Positions 1 through 8,023 are shown, numbered from the stretch's first letter. The stretch is 30,668 nucleotides of DNA from CAYJPV01 sp964396055 (GCA_964396055.1 CAYNDV010000047.1:1-30668); one strand, 5' to 3'. The notes: generated by a model from the letters alone, not told the origin. Translations and numbers: made by a program.

Positions 1-53
1 GCCCCACGCCCCACGCCCCACGCCCCACGCCCCACGCCCCACGCCCCACGCCC
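1..53. repeat. Perfect 7-bp tandem array, truncated by window edge
   Basis: Seven perfect copies of the heptamer GCCCCAC and part of an eighth occupy the first 53 bases. On the minus strand the unit reads GGGCGTG, which also forms the two end units of the array at 2403-2479. The array stops two bases before the stop codon of the sigma-factor gene, so it lies just downstream of that gene. It probably continues beyond the window edge. Confidence 0.95.
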
Positions 54-55
54 CT

Positions 56-913
56 CTAGCCCCCCAGGTCTCTGGCCACGTCGAAGGCCGGATCCGTGCG
101 CGCCAGATCGAGGCTCTGGCGGATGGCCGCGTCGCCCAGGCCCCGTGCGCGGAGGGCGGCTTCGACCGACTGCCGGACGTCTTTCCGCGTCTGCGCGAGT
201 TTGCGCGACACGGTCGCTTCGGACTCGCCCACCAGGCGGCCGATGGCCGCCAGCGTCATGCTCCGGCCGTAGTACAGCCCGAGGCGCAGCCGGTCCCGCG
301 CGTCGAGGCCATCGAGCGCCACCCGGAACTCGCGCTGCACGATCGGCAGGAGCCGGTCCCGATCGACGTCCGGCAGGTCCGGAGGCGAGGCTGGTTCGGC
401 CGGGGTCCCCGGCTCTGGCAGCGGATCGACGCGCCTGGCCTCGCGGGCGCGGTCGACCAGGCGCTGGGCGACGACCGCCTTGAGCCACCCGGCCAGGGTG
501 CAACGCCCGTGGTAGTAGTCGAACAACGAGCGGCGCCGTCCGTCCCGCTCGGTGGTGCCGAACAGGTCGGCGTACAGCGAGTCCGCCACGTCATGTGCGG
601 CGTCGGGCGGCGCGTGGCGTGCGGCCACTCTCAGGAGGATCGGCCTGAATTCGCGGACGAAGTGCGCCCAGGCCCCGTCGTGGCCGGCCGCGCACGCAAC
701 GGCCAGCGCCAGGTCCGCCACGTGCAGCGACTCGAGGCAGGCCGCGACGTCGGGGGGCGAGGGCCATCTGGATCCGAATCGCCCGGTCACGCTGCGCTCG
801 AGCGCCGCAGCGAAGTCAGGCAGGCTCACGCCCCAGCGCGCCGCTCCCGCCCGGGCGTGCGCCCGTCGTGCCGCCTCGGCCGGCAGCGGCGCCGTGACAG
901 GGTCTGGTGTCAT
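56..913 (-). CDS. Sigma-70 family (ECF-like) RNA polymerase sigma factor
   Basis: This 285-residue protein resembles an ECF-type sigma factor that would redirect RNA polymerase to specific promoters. Residues about 78-160 look like region 2, with a helix resembling the -10-binding part around FDYYHGRCTLAGWLKAVVAQRLVDRA. Residues about 188-252 look like region 4, with the helix-turn-helix LAAIGRLVGESEATVSRKLA. It is longer than a typical ECF factor (about 180-200 residues) because of an N-terminal extension of about 75 residues, a proline-rich linker at 163-182 and a C-terminal tail of about 30 residues. No anti-sigma gene is visible inside the window. An AGGAGG lies two bases upstream of the ATG, an unusually short spacing. 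The gene starts 45 bp after the aminopeptidase stop on the same strand, so the two are probably co-transcribed. The sigma-like fold is likely; the exact ECF group is unknown. Confidence 0.75.
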   Translation of the reverse strand: MTPDPVTAPLPAEAARRAHARAGAARWGVSLPDFAAALERSVTGRFGSRWPSPPDVAACLESLHVADLALAVACAAGHDGAWAHFVREFRPILLRVAARHAPPDAAHDVADSLYADLFGTTERDGRRRSLFDYYHGRCTLAGWLKAVVAQRLVDRAREARRVDPLPEPGTPAEPASPPDLPDVDRDRLLPIVQREFRVALDGLDARDRLRLGLYYGRSMTLAAIGRLVGESEATVSRKLAQTRKDVRQSVEAALRARGLGDAAIRQSLDLARTDPAFDVARDLGG

Positions 914-958
914 GCCCTCCTGGACCGGGGCCCCGGCGGACGGACGCCAACCGCGGGG

Positions 959-2347
959 CTAGCCCTTACACGCCGCCTCGACGTCGGCCACCGTCTTCGG
1001 AATCGGCTGACCGAGCACCCGGTTTCCCGTCTCGGTCACGACCACGTCGTCCTCGATGCGGTACCCGCGGGCGCCCCGGTACTTCTCGACCTCCGCGTAG
1101 TTGATGAAGGCCTCGTGCTGCTTCCCGGCTTTCCACTGATCGATGAGCTGCGGGATGAAGTAGAGGCCCGGCTCGACGGTCAGCACGAACCCGGTCTGCA
1201 GCGTCCGGCCCAGGCGGAGGTAGCCCGTGCCGAACTGCGTGCTGCGCTCCACGCCCGGCTCGTAGCCCACGTACGCTTCGCCGATGTTCTCCTGGTCGTG
1301 CACGTCGAGGCCCAGCATGTGCCCGAGCCCGTGCGGGAAGAACAAGGCGTGGGCGCCGGCGGCCACCGCCTCGTCGACGTCGCCCTTCATCAGCCCGACG
1401 GCCTTGAGGTCCGCGGCGAAGCTCTTCGCCGCCAGCAGGTGCACGCTCTTGTAGGTCACCCCGGGCTTGATCGCGCCGAGGGCGGTCATCTGCGCGCGGA
1501 GGACCATCTCGTAGATCGCGCGCTGCTGCGGGGTGAACGTGCCGCCCACCGGAATCGTGCGCGTGATGTCGGACGCGTACTTGTTCGTGGTTTCGACGCC
1601 CGAGTCGAGCACCATCACGTCGCCGGCCGCCAGCTGGTTGCCGTGGTGGTGGTTGTGCAGCGTCTCGCCGTGCACGGAGCAGATGATCGGGAACGACGGA
1701 TCGCAGTTGCGCGCCTTCGCGAGGCGGAGGATCTCCGCGACGATCTCGTACTCGTACTTCCCGGGCTTCGCCGCCGCCATCGCCGCCAGGTACATCTCGC
1801 GCGACACGTTCACGGCACGCTCGATCTCGGCGACTTCCCCGGCCGACTTGATGTTCCGCTGGGCCACCACGGCTGTGTGGAGGGCGTCCGACCGGTAGGC
1901 GGCCACCATCGACGGCTTGAGTCCGAGCAGGTTCGTGATCTTCAGCGTGTGTTCCGTCCGGTAGGGCTGCAGGAAGTGCACCCGCCGCCCCTGCTTGACG
2001 GCCGCGAGGAGGTCGCCGTCGAGCTGCGCGAGCGGCGCGCTGGCCCCGATGCCGGCCGGCCGGCAGTAGTCCGCGATGGTCGGCTGCGGGCCCGTCCAGA
2101 CGATGTCCGCCACCGTCAGGTCGTTGCCGTAGAGCGTTTCCGTGCCCGCGTCCACGTCGAGCACCGCCGCCAGGCCGGGCTGATCGACGGCGAAGAAATA
2201 GAGGAACGTGCTGTCCTGGCGGAAGTGGTACGTATTGGCGGCGTAGTTCATCCCCACTTCGTCGTTGCCGAGCAGGAGGACGAGACCCGACCCCACATCC
2301 TTCATCAGTTGCTGACGGCGCGCGCGGTACGTGGCTGCGTCGAACAT
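959..2347 (-). CDS. pepP: Xaa-Pro aminopeptidase (peptidase M24B)
   Basis: A 462-residue cytoplasmic metallo-aminopeptidase expected to remove N-terminal residues that precede proline. Residues 1-160 form the N-terminal aminopeptidase-P domain and about 165-445 the pita-bread catalytic domain. All five expected metal ligands are visible: D248 (VLDSG), D260 (ASDITRT), H343 (HGLGHMLGLD), E392 (TVEPGLYF) and E432 (RIEDDVVV). The start at 2347 is chosen because GGGAG lies about six bases upstream and homology begins at MFDAATYRARR. A longer frame to 2515 is open only because it reads through the heptamer array, giving SPEPR-like repeats. A perfect TATAAT lies about 44 bases upstream. The sigma-factor gene follows 45 bp downstream. 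No signal peptide is seen. Confidence 0.93.
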   Translation of the reverse strand: MFDAATYRARRQQLMKDVGSGLVLLLGNDEVGMNYAANTYHFRQDSTFLYFFAVDQPGLAAVLDVDAGTETLYGNDLTVADIVWTGPQPTIADYCRPAGIGASAPLAQLDGDLLAAVKQGRRVHFLQPYRTEHTLKITNLLGLKPSMVAAYRSDALHTAVVAQRNIKSAGEVAEIERAVNVSREMYLAAMAAAKPGKYEYEIVAEILRLAKARNCDPSFPIICSVHGETLHNHHHGNQLAAGDVMVLDSGVETTNKYASDITRTIPVGGTFTPQQRAIYEMVLRAQMTALGAIKPGVTYKSVHLLAAKSFAADLKAVGLMKGDVDEAVAAGAHALFFPHGLGHMLGLDVHDQENIGEAYVGYEPGVERSTQFGTGYLRLGRTLQTGFVLTVEPGLYFIPQLIDQWKAGKQHEAFINYAEVEKYRGARGYRIEDDVVVTETGNRVLGQPIPKTVADVEAACKG

Positions 2348-2390
2348 GGTGTCTCCCTTGAATCGCCGGAGCGTGCAACGGTGCAGGGGC

Positions 2391-2396
2391 ATTATA
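2391..2396 (-). promoter_or_regulatory. -10 element for the pepP-sigma transcription unit
   Basis: On the minus strand these bases read TATAAT, a perfect sigma-70 -10 hexamer in otherwise GC-rich DNA. It would place the transcription start near 2384, giving a leader of about 37 nt that contains the GGGAG ribosome site. No TTGACA-like -35 box is found at the right distance, because that position (about 2414-2419) falls inside the heptamer array. Confidence 0.55.
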
Positions 2397-2402
2397 TGTC
2401 CG

Positions 2403-2479
2403 GGGCGTGGGGCTCGCGACTCGAGGCTCGGGACTCGAGGCTCGGGGCTCGGGGCTCGGGACTCGGGACTCGGGGCGTG
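2403..2479. repeat. Degenerate heptamer tandem array between divergent genes
   Basis: Eleven consecutive 7-bp units follow the pattern (A/G/C)G(G/A)CTCG. In order they are GGGCGTG, GGGCTCG, CGACTCG, AGGCTCG, GGACTCG, AGGCTCG, GGGCTCG twice, GGACTCG twice, then GGGCGTG. The outer units are identical to the unit of the array at 1-53. The array lies in the 203-bp region between divergent pepP and the glutathione peroxidase gene. Seven is not a multiple of three and the units contain no stop codon, so it creates false open frames that extend the pepP and peroxidase frames. Confidence 0.93.
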
Positions 2480-2550
2480 GGCGAATCGTGCGCGGGCCGG
2501 GCGGCGTCTCAGCATGAGAGGGTGGTGCGTCGATCCTCGGGAGAGATGCC

Positions 2551-3305
2551 GTGAACATGAAGCTGGTGGCCCTCGTGGCCGTGATTGTCGTTGGCGCAGG
2601 CGTGGGCCTGTGGGCGCGACGGACGTTCTTCGGCCAGCCGGTCACCTACCGGCCGGNNNNNNNNNNNNNNNNNNNNNNNNNNNNNNNNNNNNNNNNNNNN
2701 NNNNNNNNNNNNNNNNNNNNNNNNNNNNNNNNNNNNNNNNNNNNNNNNNNNNNNNNGTGGGCCTGTGGGCGCGACGGACGTTCTTCGGCCAGCCGGTCAC
2801 CTACCGGCCGGCGGCGGGCGAGGGGTCGTTGTACGCGCTGAAAACCAAGAGCCTGTCCGGGCAGCCTGTCGACCTGGCTGCCTACGCCGGCACCGTCACG
2901 CTGGTGGTCAACGTCGCCTCGAAGTGCGGGTACACCCCGCAGTATGACGGACTGGAGGCGCTCCACCGCGAGCTGGCGCCACGCGGATTCGCCGTGCTGG
3001 GATTCCCGAGCAACGACTTCGGGGGTCAGGAGCCAGGCACGGCCGAGGACATCCAGGCGTTCTGCCGGACCACCTACGGCGTCACCTTCCCGATGTTCGA
3101 CAAGGTGGTGACGAAGCCGGGACCGGATCAATCGCCGATCTACACCTTCCTGGGCCAGTCCGGGTCGCTGCCCCAGTGGAACTTCAGCAAGTACCTGGTC
3201 GGCCGTGACGGCAGGGTCAGGGCGTTCTACCCCAGCCGCACGTCGCCCGACGACCCCGCGCTGCGCGCGGCCATCGAAGACGCGCTCGCGGGCCGCATCG
3301 AGTAG
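2551..3305 (+). CDS. Glutathione peroxidase / thiol peroxidase, N-terminally anchored (split by assembly gap)
   Basis: A Cys-type glutathione peroxidase family protein expected to reduce hydroperoxides, probably with thioredoxin. Removing one 55-bp copy and the 100 N restores one continuous frame of 199 residues. As deposited, the extra 155 bases shift the frame. Residues 4-21 form a membrane anchor or signal segment. The rest is a thioredoxin-like fold with peroxidatic Cys74 (ASKCGYTPQ), the GFPSNDFGGQEPG motif at 99-111 and W158-N159 (QWNFSKYLV). The usual catalytic Gln of the NQF motif is Asp104 here, a variant that I believe occurs in bacterial homologues. The start is GTG at 2551 with GGGAGAG about five bases upstream; ATG at 2557 is the alternative. 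The gene is divergent from pepP and convergent with the SulP gene. Confidence 0.88.
2602..2811 (+). repeat. Identical 55-bp sequence on both sides of the N gap
   Basis: Bases 2602-2656 and 2757-2811 are identical over 55 bp and both encode VGLWARRTFFGQPVTYRP of the peroxidase. Joining them at the overlap restores the reading frame exactly, since 2602 is in frame with the start at 2551. This looks like two contig ends sharing one k-mer, not a biological duplication. Confidence 0.93.
2657..2756. other. Assembly gap (100 N)
   Basis: Exactly 100 unknown bases, a conventional fixed-size scaffold spacer. The flanking 55-bp identity implies that the true gap length is minus 55 and that no sequence is missing. 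Confidence 0.97.
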
Positions 3306-3306
3306 C

Positions 3307-3334
3307 CCCCGGCTGCGCGTGGCGCGCGCCGGGG
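3307..3334. terminator. Possible bidirectional terminator hairpin
   Basis: CCCCGGC, a bulged T and GCGCG form the left side; CGCGC and GCCGGGG form the right, giving a 12-bp GC stem with a 3-base loop TGG. It begins one base after the peroxidase stop and lies between convergent genes. There is no T-run on either side, so it is a candidate for both strands and not a canonical intrinsic terminator. Confidence 0.5.
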
Positions 3335-3365
3335 CCGGACCGCCAGGCTGACGCCTCCCGCCCGA

Positions 3366-5060
3366 CTACCACACGCTCCCGCCGCCGGCGCCCTGCAGGC
3401 GCCGCGCGCGCTCGAGCGCCGCCTGGACGTGCGGGACGATGTTCTCCGCGCCGATCCGCTCGACAAACTCGGGCCGAGCCAGGAACCGCGCCGGCTGCTG
3501 CCGTGCGCCGCAGAGCAGAAGCGTGCGCCCGGACTTCGCGATCCGGTCGTGAAACTGCTCGAGCGCGTGCATGCCGGTGGCGTCGATGGCCGTCATGTTG
3601 CGCAGGCGCAGGATGACGACGCGGTTGTAGTAGGTGAGGTCGGCGGTCTCCTCGGCCAGCTTGTCCGTGGTGCCGAACAGAAACGGGCCGTGGATGCGCA
3701 GGATGGTCACGTAGGGCGGAATGAACTTGTCCTGCAGCACGTGCGGCCGGCCACGCTCGATGTAGTGGTGCGTGACAGGCGCCACGGTGGTGGTCTGCGA
3801 CACGCGGTACACGTACAGCAGGGCGGCCAGCACCATCCCCACTTCGACGGCGACCGTGAGGTCGGCCACCACGGTGAGGACGAACGTCAGCAGCCACACC
3901 GTCTTCTCGGGCAGGTCCATCTGCAGGATGGTGCCGATTTCCCGCCACTCGCCCATGTTGTAGGCCACCACGAACAGCACGGCCGCCAGGGTGGCCATGG
4001 GGATGTGCGTGGCCAGCGGCGCGAGCACCAGGACGATCAGGGCCACGGTCAGGGCGTGCACGAGGGCGGCCACGGGCGTGCGCGCGCCCGATCGGAAGTT
4101 CGTCGCGGTCCGCGCGATCGCGCCCGTCACGGGGATGCCGCCGACCATCGGCACCACGATGTTGGCGGTGCCCAGGGCGATGAGTTCCGCGCTCGAGTTG
4201 TGGCGGTCGCCGATCATCGTGTCGCCGACCACGGCGGACAGCAGGCTCTCCAGGGCCGCCAGCAGCGCCACGGTGATCGCCGAGGGCAGGAGCGGCAGGA
4301 TGAGATCCGGCCGGAGGTTCGGAATGTCCCACGCCGGCAGCCCCGAGGGGATGCGCCCGAACAACGACCCGACCGTCGTCACGTCGAGATCCAGGATCCA
4401 GACGGCCGCCGTGCCGGCGATCAGGGCCACGATGGATCCCGGCAGGCGTTTCACGAGGCGGGGCACGATCAGGATCAGCGCCAGCGACGCGACGCCCACG
4501 GCCAGCGCCTGCGGGTTCAGGGTGTGCAGCCGGGACCAGACCTGTTCCATCCGCTCGAAGAACTCGCTCGGGTTCGTCTTCATGCGCAGGCCGAGGAAGT
4601 CACGGATCTGCGTCGAGGCGATGAGCAGGGCGATGCCGTTCGTGAAGCCGATCACGACGGGACGGGGAACGAACTTCACGGCGTTGCCGAGACCGGTCAG
4701 GCCCAGGAACAGCAGGATGACGCCCGCCATCACGGTGACCATCAGCAGGCCGGACAATCCGTGCTGCGTGATGATTCCGGCGACGATGACGACAAATGCC
4801 CCCGTCGGGCCGCTCACCTGGATCTTCGAGCCGCCCAGCAGGGCCGCGATGAACCCGCCGATGATGGCGGTGTAGAGCCCCGCCTGCGGCGTCACGCCCG
4901 AGGCGATGCCGAACGCCATCGCGAGCGGCAGGGCCACCATCCCCACCGTGAGGCCAGCCAGCAGATCGTGTTCGAAGTCCGTTCTGGTGTAGCCGGGCAG
5001 GCACTCGAGGAGCTTGGGCCGCCACGCCGCCCATGGGAGTCGCTGGAGCAGGTTGCGCAC
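3366..5060 (-). CDS. SulP family inorganic anion transporter with STAS domain
   Basis: A 564-residue inner-membrane secondary transporter of the SulP/SLC26 family, whose members move sulfate, bicarbonate or other anions. The N-terminal signature GLTVGMVALPLAMAFGIASG and the following GLYTAIIGGFIAALLGGSKIQVSGPTGA region are typical of the first transport segments; about 10-14 membrane segments span residues 30-430. Residues about 450-555 form a cytoplasmic STAS domain with the conserved VVILRLRNMTAIDATGMHALEQ core. The substrate cannot be told from sequence; no carbonic anhydrase or sulfate-assimilation gene is adjacent. The start is GTG at 5060 with no Shine-Dalgarno. A TACCAT hexamer sits at 5067-5072, six bases upstream, compatible with a leaderless mRNA. 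The gene is divergent from the propeller gene and convergent with the peroxidase gene. Confidence 0.92.
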   Translation of the reverse strand: MRNLLQRLPWAAWRPKLLECLPGYTRTDFEHDLLAGLTVGMVALPLAMAFGIASGVTPQAGLYTAIIGGFIAALLGGSKIQVSGPTGAFVVIVAGIITQHGLSGLLMVTVMAGVILLFLGLTGLGNAVKFVPRPVVIGFTNGIALLIASTQIRDFLGLRMKTNPSEFFERMEQVWSRLHTLNPQALAVGVASLALILIVPRLVKRLPGSIVALIAGTAAVWILDLDVTTVGSLFGRIPSGLPAWDIPNLRPDLILPLLPSAITVALLAALESLLSAVVGDTMIGDRHNSSAELIALGTANIVVPMVGGIPVTGAIARTATNFRSGARTPVAALVHALTVALIVLVLAPLATHIPMATLAAVLFVVAYNMGEWREIGTILQMDLPEKTVWLLTFVLTVVADLTVAVEVGMVLAALLYVYRVSQTTTVAPVTHHYIERGRPHVLQDKFIPPYVTILRIHGPFLFGTTDKLAEETADLTYYNRVVILRLRNMTAIDATGMHALEQFHDRIAKSGRTLLLCGARQQPARFLARPEFVERIGAENIVPHVQAALERARRLQGAGGGSVW

Positions 5061-5071
5061 GGGAGCATGGT

Positions 5072-5141
5072 ACTCGGGGCCAGGGGCCAGGGGCTAGTCA
5101 AGGGACATGGGACATGGGGCATGGGGATCGGGATCGGGGCG
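5072..5141. repeat. Degenerate heptamer tandem array between divergent genes
   Basis: Ten 7-bp steps can be read: ACTCGGG, GCCAGGG twice, GCTAGTC, AAGGGAC, ATGGGAC, ATGGGGC, ATGGGGA, TCGGGAT and CGGGGCG. The shared feature is a G-run every seven bases, as in the arrays at 1-53 and 2403-2479, but the spacer bases differ. It lies between the divergent starts of the SulP and propeller genes. The rest of that 208-bp region (5142-5268) holds only a small inverted repeat, GGATG-GG-CATCC at 5198-5209, and a strong ribosome site. Confidence 0.85.
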
Positions 5142-5268
5142 CCGGACGCCGGGCCAGCGAAACGGAGTTCCGGTCCCGGTCGTAGGTGGTTGGGATAGGA
5201 TGGGCATCCCGGCGCCCGCCGGTCCCGGTGGTCACCCCCCCGCAACCCGTCAGAGGAGGAACGCGTTC

Positions 5269-7983
5269 ATGCGCCATTCCCGCTCGTTGGTCATCATCCT
5301 CACCATCGTCGCCCTGCTGGGTCTGGCCGTCGCCGAGACGGCGGCCCAGGCCCTGAGCCCGGAGTTCCTGAAGGCCTTTCCCTTCCGCGCGATCGGCCCG
5401 ACGCGCCAGAGCGGCCGGTTCGTGGACGTCGCCGTGCCGGAGCAGCAGCCGCACACCATCTACATGGCCACCGGGTCGGGCGGCCTGTGGAAGTCGGTGA
5501 ATGCCGGCATCAGCTGGGAACCGATCTTCGACAACCAGCCGGTCATCTCCATTGGTGACATCGCCGTCGCGCCCTCCAATCCGAACATCGTCTACGTCGG
5601 CACGGGGGAGCACACGGCCTCGCGGAGCACCTACTGGGGCGATGGCGTCTACAAGTCCACGGACGCGGGCAAGACGTGGGCGAACGTGGGCCTGGCGCAG
5701 AGCTTCCACATCGGGCGGATCGTGGTCGATCCGAAGGACCCGAACATCGTCTACGTGGCGGCCCTCGGCAAGCTGTACGCCGACAACGAGGAGCGCGGCG
5801 TCTACAAGACGATCGACGGCGGGAAGACCTGGACGAAGTCGCTCGACGTGAAGATCGACGGCCGGGCCATCGGCGCCTGCGAACTGGTGATCGACCCGAA
5901 GAACCCGAAGATCCTCTATGCGGCCACCTACGACAAGGAACGCAAGCCCTGGACGTTCAACCTGGGCGGGCCGGGCAGCGCGATCTACAAGACAGTGGAC
6001 GCCGGCAAGAGCTGGACGAAGCTGACCACGGGCCTGCCCGGGGGCATGATCGGCCGCATCGGCCTCGACATCTACCCGAAGAACCCCCTCATCCTCTACG
6101 CCAACATCGAGAACGCCAACAAGCCCAACGTCTCCGACGCGGACCGCCTGAAGGAACTGCGTGAGGGCAGGTCGAGCGACGGGATGATCGGCGAGGAGGT
6201 CTACCGCACGGACGATGGCGGCAGGACGTGGCGGAAGGTGAGCCCGGACAAGCAGCGCATCGGAGGCCAGCCGGGCTACTACTACCAGCAGATCCGGGTC
6301 GACCCGAACGACGCGAACCACGTGTACGTGCTGACCGTCGGCGTCACGCACTCCACCGACGGCGGCAAGACCTGGTCGTCGCCCTTCCGGTTCGGCGGCG
6401 ACAACCACGCGATGTGGATCAACCCGGCGAACTCGAACCACATCATCCTGGGCTACGACCACGGGATGGGCATCACGTACGACGGCGGCAGGAACTGGTA
6501 CCACCCGGACGAACTGCCGCTGGCGCAGTTCTACGCCATCGGGTACGACATGCAGGTGCCGTACAACGTCTACGGCGGCCTGCAGGACAACGGGTCCGTG
6601 CGCGGCCCGAGTTCGATGCGCGGCGGCCGCCCGATTCCCTTCGAGGCGTGGCAGACGGTCGGCGGCGGCGACGGGTTCTACAACGTGGTCGATCCCACCA
6701 ACCGCTACCTGTACAACGCGTCGCAGTTCGGCTCGATCCAGCGGACCGATCTCTACACGGGCGAGGTGAAGTCGATCCGGCACACGGACACCGCACTGCG
6801 CTACCAGTGGATGTCGCCCATCCTGGTGTCGCCCCACAACGGGGACACCATCTACCAGGGCGCGAACAAGCTCCTGAAGTCCACCAGCCGGGGCGACGGC
6901 TGGATCGAGATCAGCCCCGACCTCACCACCAACGACACGTCGAAGCTGACGACGGGCAAGGGCGGTGACGGCAACATCCAGTACTGCACCATCACCACGC
7001 TCGACGAGTCGGCCCTCGTCCGGGACCTGCTCTACGTCGGCACCGACGACGGCAACGTGTGGGTAACCAAGGACGCCGGGAAGAACTGGACGAAGCTGAA
7101 CGACAAGATCCCCGGCCATCCGGGCCTGTGGGTCACCCGCGTCATCGCGTCGCGGCACCAGCCCGGCACGGCCTACGTCACGTTCAACGGCTACCGGTCG
7201 GACGACTTCAAGCCGTACGTCTTCAAGACCACCGATTACGGCCAGACCTGGGCGTCGATTGCGGGCAATCTGCCGAACAAGGCCATCAACGTCATCCGCG
7301 AGGACCCGGTCAACCCCAACCTCCTCTTCCTCGGCGTCGACTTCGGCCTCTACGTCACCATCGACGGCGGGAAGACGTGGACGGAACTGAAGAACAACCT
7401 GCCGACGCAGCCGGTTCACGATCTGCTGATTCACCCGCGGGATCGGGAGTTGATCGTCGGGACCCACGGCCGGGGGCTCTTCATCACCGACATCTCGGCG
7501 CTCCAGGACCTCAATCCGGCCGTGGCCGCGGCGAACGTGCACCTGTTCGACCCGAAGCCCGGCGTGAAGTGGGTGGTGCGGCGCCCGAACGTGACGGCCT
7601 ACACGAACTTCAACGGCGAGAGCAACCCGAACGGCATCGTGATCACCTACCACCTGAAGGCGCCGGTCCAGGGCGACGTGCAGGTGAAGGTACTCAAGGG
7701 CACGTACGTGGTGGCCGAAACCAAGGGCACGAACAACGCCGGCATCAACAAGGTGTTGTGGAACCTGCGGTGGACCCCGATGTACCTCGGCCCGGCAACG
7801 GCGCCGCAGGGACGGGGCTTTGGCGGAATGGGCCAGGCGCAGGCCACGCCGCCGTTCCCGACCTTCGGCGGCACGACGCCTGCCGACGCGGGCGAGTACA
7901 CGATTGTGGTCACCGCCGGAGGCACATCTGTGAAGACAAAGGCGCAGGTCCTCGACGACGTCTGGTTCGACAAGGCGTTCTAG
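5269..7983 (+). CDS. Secreted VPS10/sortilin-like Asp-box (BNR) beta-propeller protein
   Basis: A 904-residue exported protein. Residues 1-27 form a signal peptide (hydrophobic SLVIILTIVALLGLAVAE, likely cleavage near TAAQA). The mature part carries about ten Asp-box motifs of the S/T-x-D-x-G-x-T-W kind, such as STDAGKTW, TIDGGKTW twice, TVDAGKSW, TDDGGRTW, STDGGKTW, TKDAGKNW and TTDYGQTW. These mark bladed propellers like those of sortilins, sialidases and xyloglucanases; databases often call such proteins VPS10-domain or glycosyl-hydrolase proteins. The last 150 residues are non-repetitive and beta-rich, perhaps an Ig-like domain. Catalytic residues cannot be assigned, so enzyme activity is unproven. 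ATG at 5269 is chosen for its AGAGGAGGA about eight bases upstream and the signal peptide; an open extension to 5107 has no support. Confidence 0.85.
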   Translation: MRHSRSLVIILTIVALLGLAVAETAAQALSPEFLKAFPFRAIGPTRQSGRFVDVAVPEQQPHTIYMATGSGGLWKSVNAGISWEPIFDNQPVISIGDIAVAPSNPNIVYVGTGEHTASRSTYWGDGVYKSTDAGKTWANVGLAQSFHIGRIVVDPKDPNIVYVAALGKLYADNEERGVYKTIDGGKTWTKSLDVKIDGRAIGACELVIDPKNPKILYAATYDKERKPWTFNLGGPGSAIYKTVDAGKSWTKLTTGLPGGMIGRIGLDIYPKNPLILYANIENANKPNVSDADRLKELREGRSSDGMIGEEVYRTDDGGRTWRKVSPDKQRIGGQPGYYYQQIRVDPNDANHVYVLTVGVTHSTDGGKTWSSPFRFGGDNHAMWINPANSNHIILGYDHGMGITYDGGRNWYHPDELPLAQFYAIGYDMQVPYNVYGGLQDNGSVRGPSSMRGGRPIPFEAWQTVGGGDGFYNVVDPTNRYLYNASQFGSIQRTDLYTGEVKSIRHTDTALRYQWMSPILVSPHNGDTIYQGANKLLKSTSRGDGWIEISPDLTTNDTSKLTTGKGGDGNIQYCTITTLDESALVRDLLYVGTDDGNVWVTKDAGKNWTKLNDKIPGHPGLWVTRVIASRHQPGTAYVTFNGYRSDDFKPYVFKTTDYGQTWASIAGNLPNKAINVIREDPVNPNLLFLGVDFGLYVTIDGGKTWTELKNNLPTQPVHDLLIHPRDRELIVGTHGRGLFITDISALQDLNPAVAAANVHLFDPKPGVKWVVRRPNVTAYTNFNGESNPNGIVITYHLKAPVQGDVQVKVLKGTYVVAETKGTNNAGINKVLWNLRWTPMYLGPATAPQGRGFGGMGQAQATPPFPTFGGTTPADAGEYTIVVTAGGTSVKTKAQVLDDVWFDKAF

Positions 7984-7991
7984 GACATCGA

Positions 7992-8023
7992 CCATTGGGC
8001 TGTTAGGCCATTGGGCCCTTGGG
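7992..8023. repeat. Four 8-bp tandem units after the propeller gene
   Basis: Units are CCATTGGG, CTGTTAGG, CCATTGGG and CCCTTGGG. The period is eight, not seven, but the G-run at the end of each unit recalls the heptamer arrays. The last base is also the first base of the hairpin at 8023-8064. Confidence 0.75.

Noticed and set aside
1..2479. Heptamer arrays as a CRISPR array
   Set aside because: The units are contiguous 7-mers without spacers, and no cas gene is present.
2348..2515. N-terminal extension of the aminopeptidase
   Set aside because: It encodes the heptamer array (SPEPR-like repeats), crosses the TATAAT and lies upstream of a good ribosome site at the proper ATG.
509..2554. 681-codon open frame on the plus strand
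   Set aside because: Antisense to the pepP and sigma genes and reads through the heptamer array; no recognisable domain.
2602..2811. 55-bp direct repeat as a target-site or attachment duplication
   Set aside because: It flanks exactly 100 N and merging restores the gene, so assembly overlap explains it better.
5107..5268. 54-codon extension of the propeller protein
   Set aside because: It would bury the signal peptide and is partly array-derived; a strong AGAGGAGGA precedes ATG 5269.
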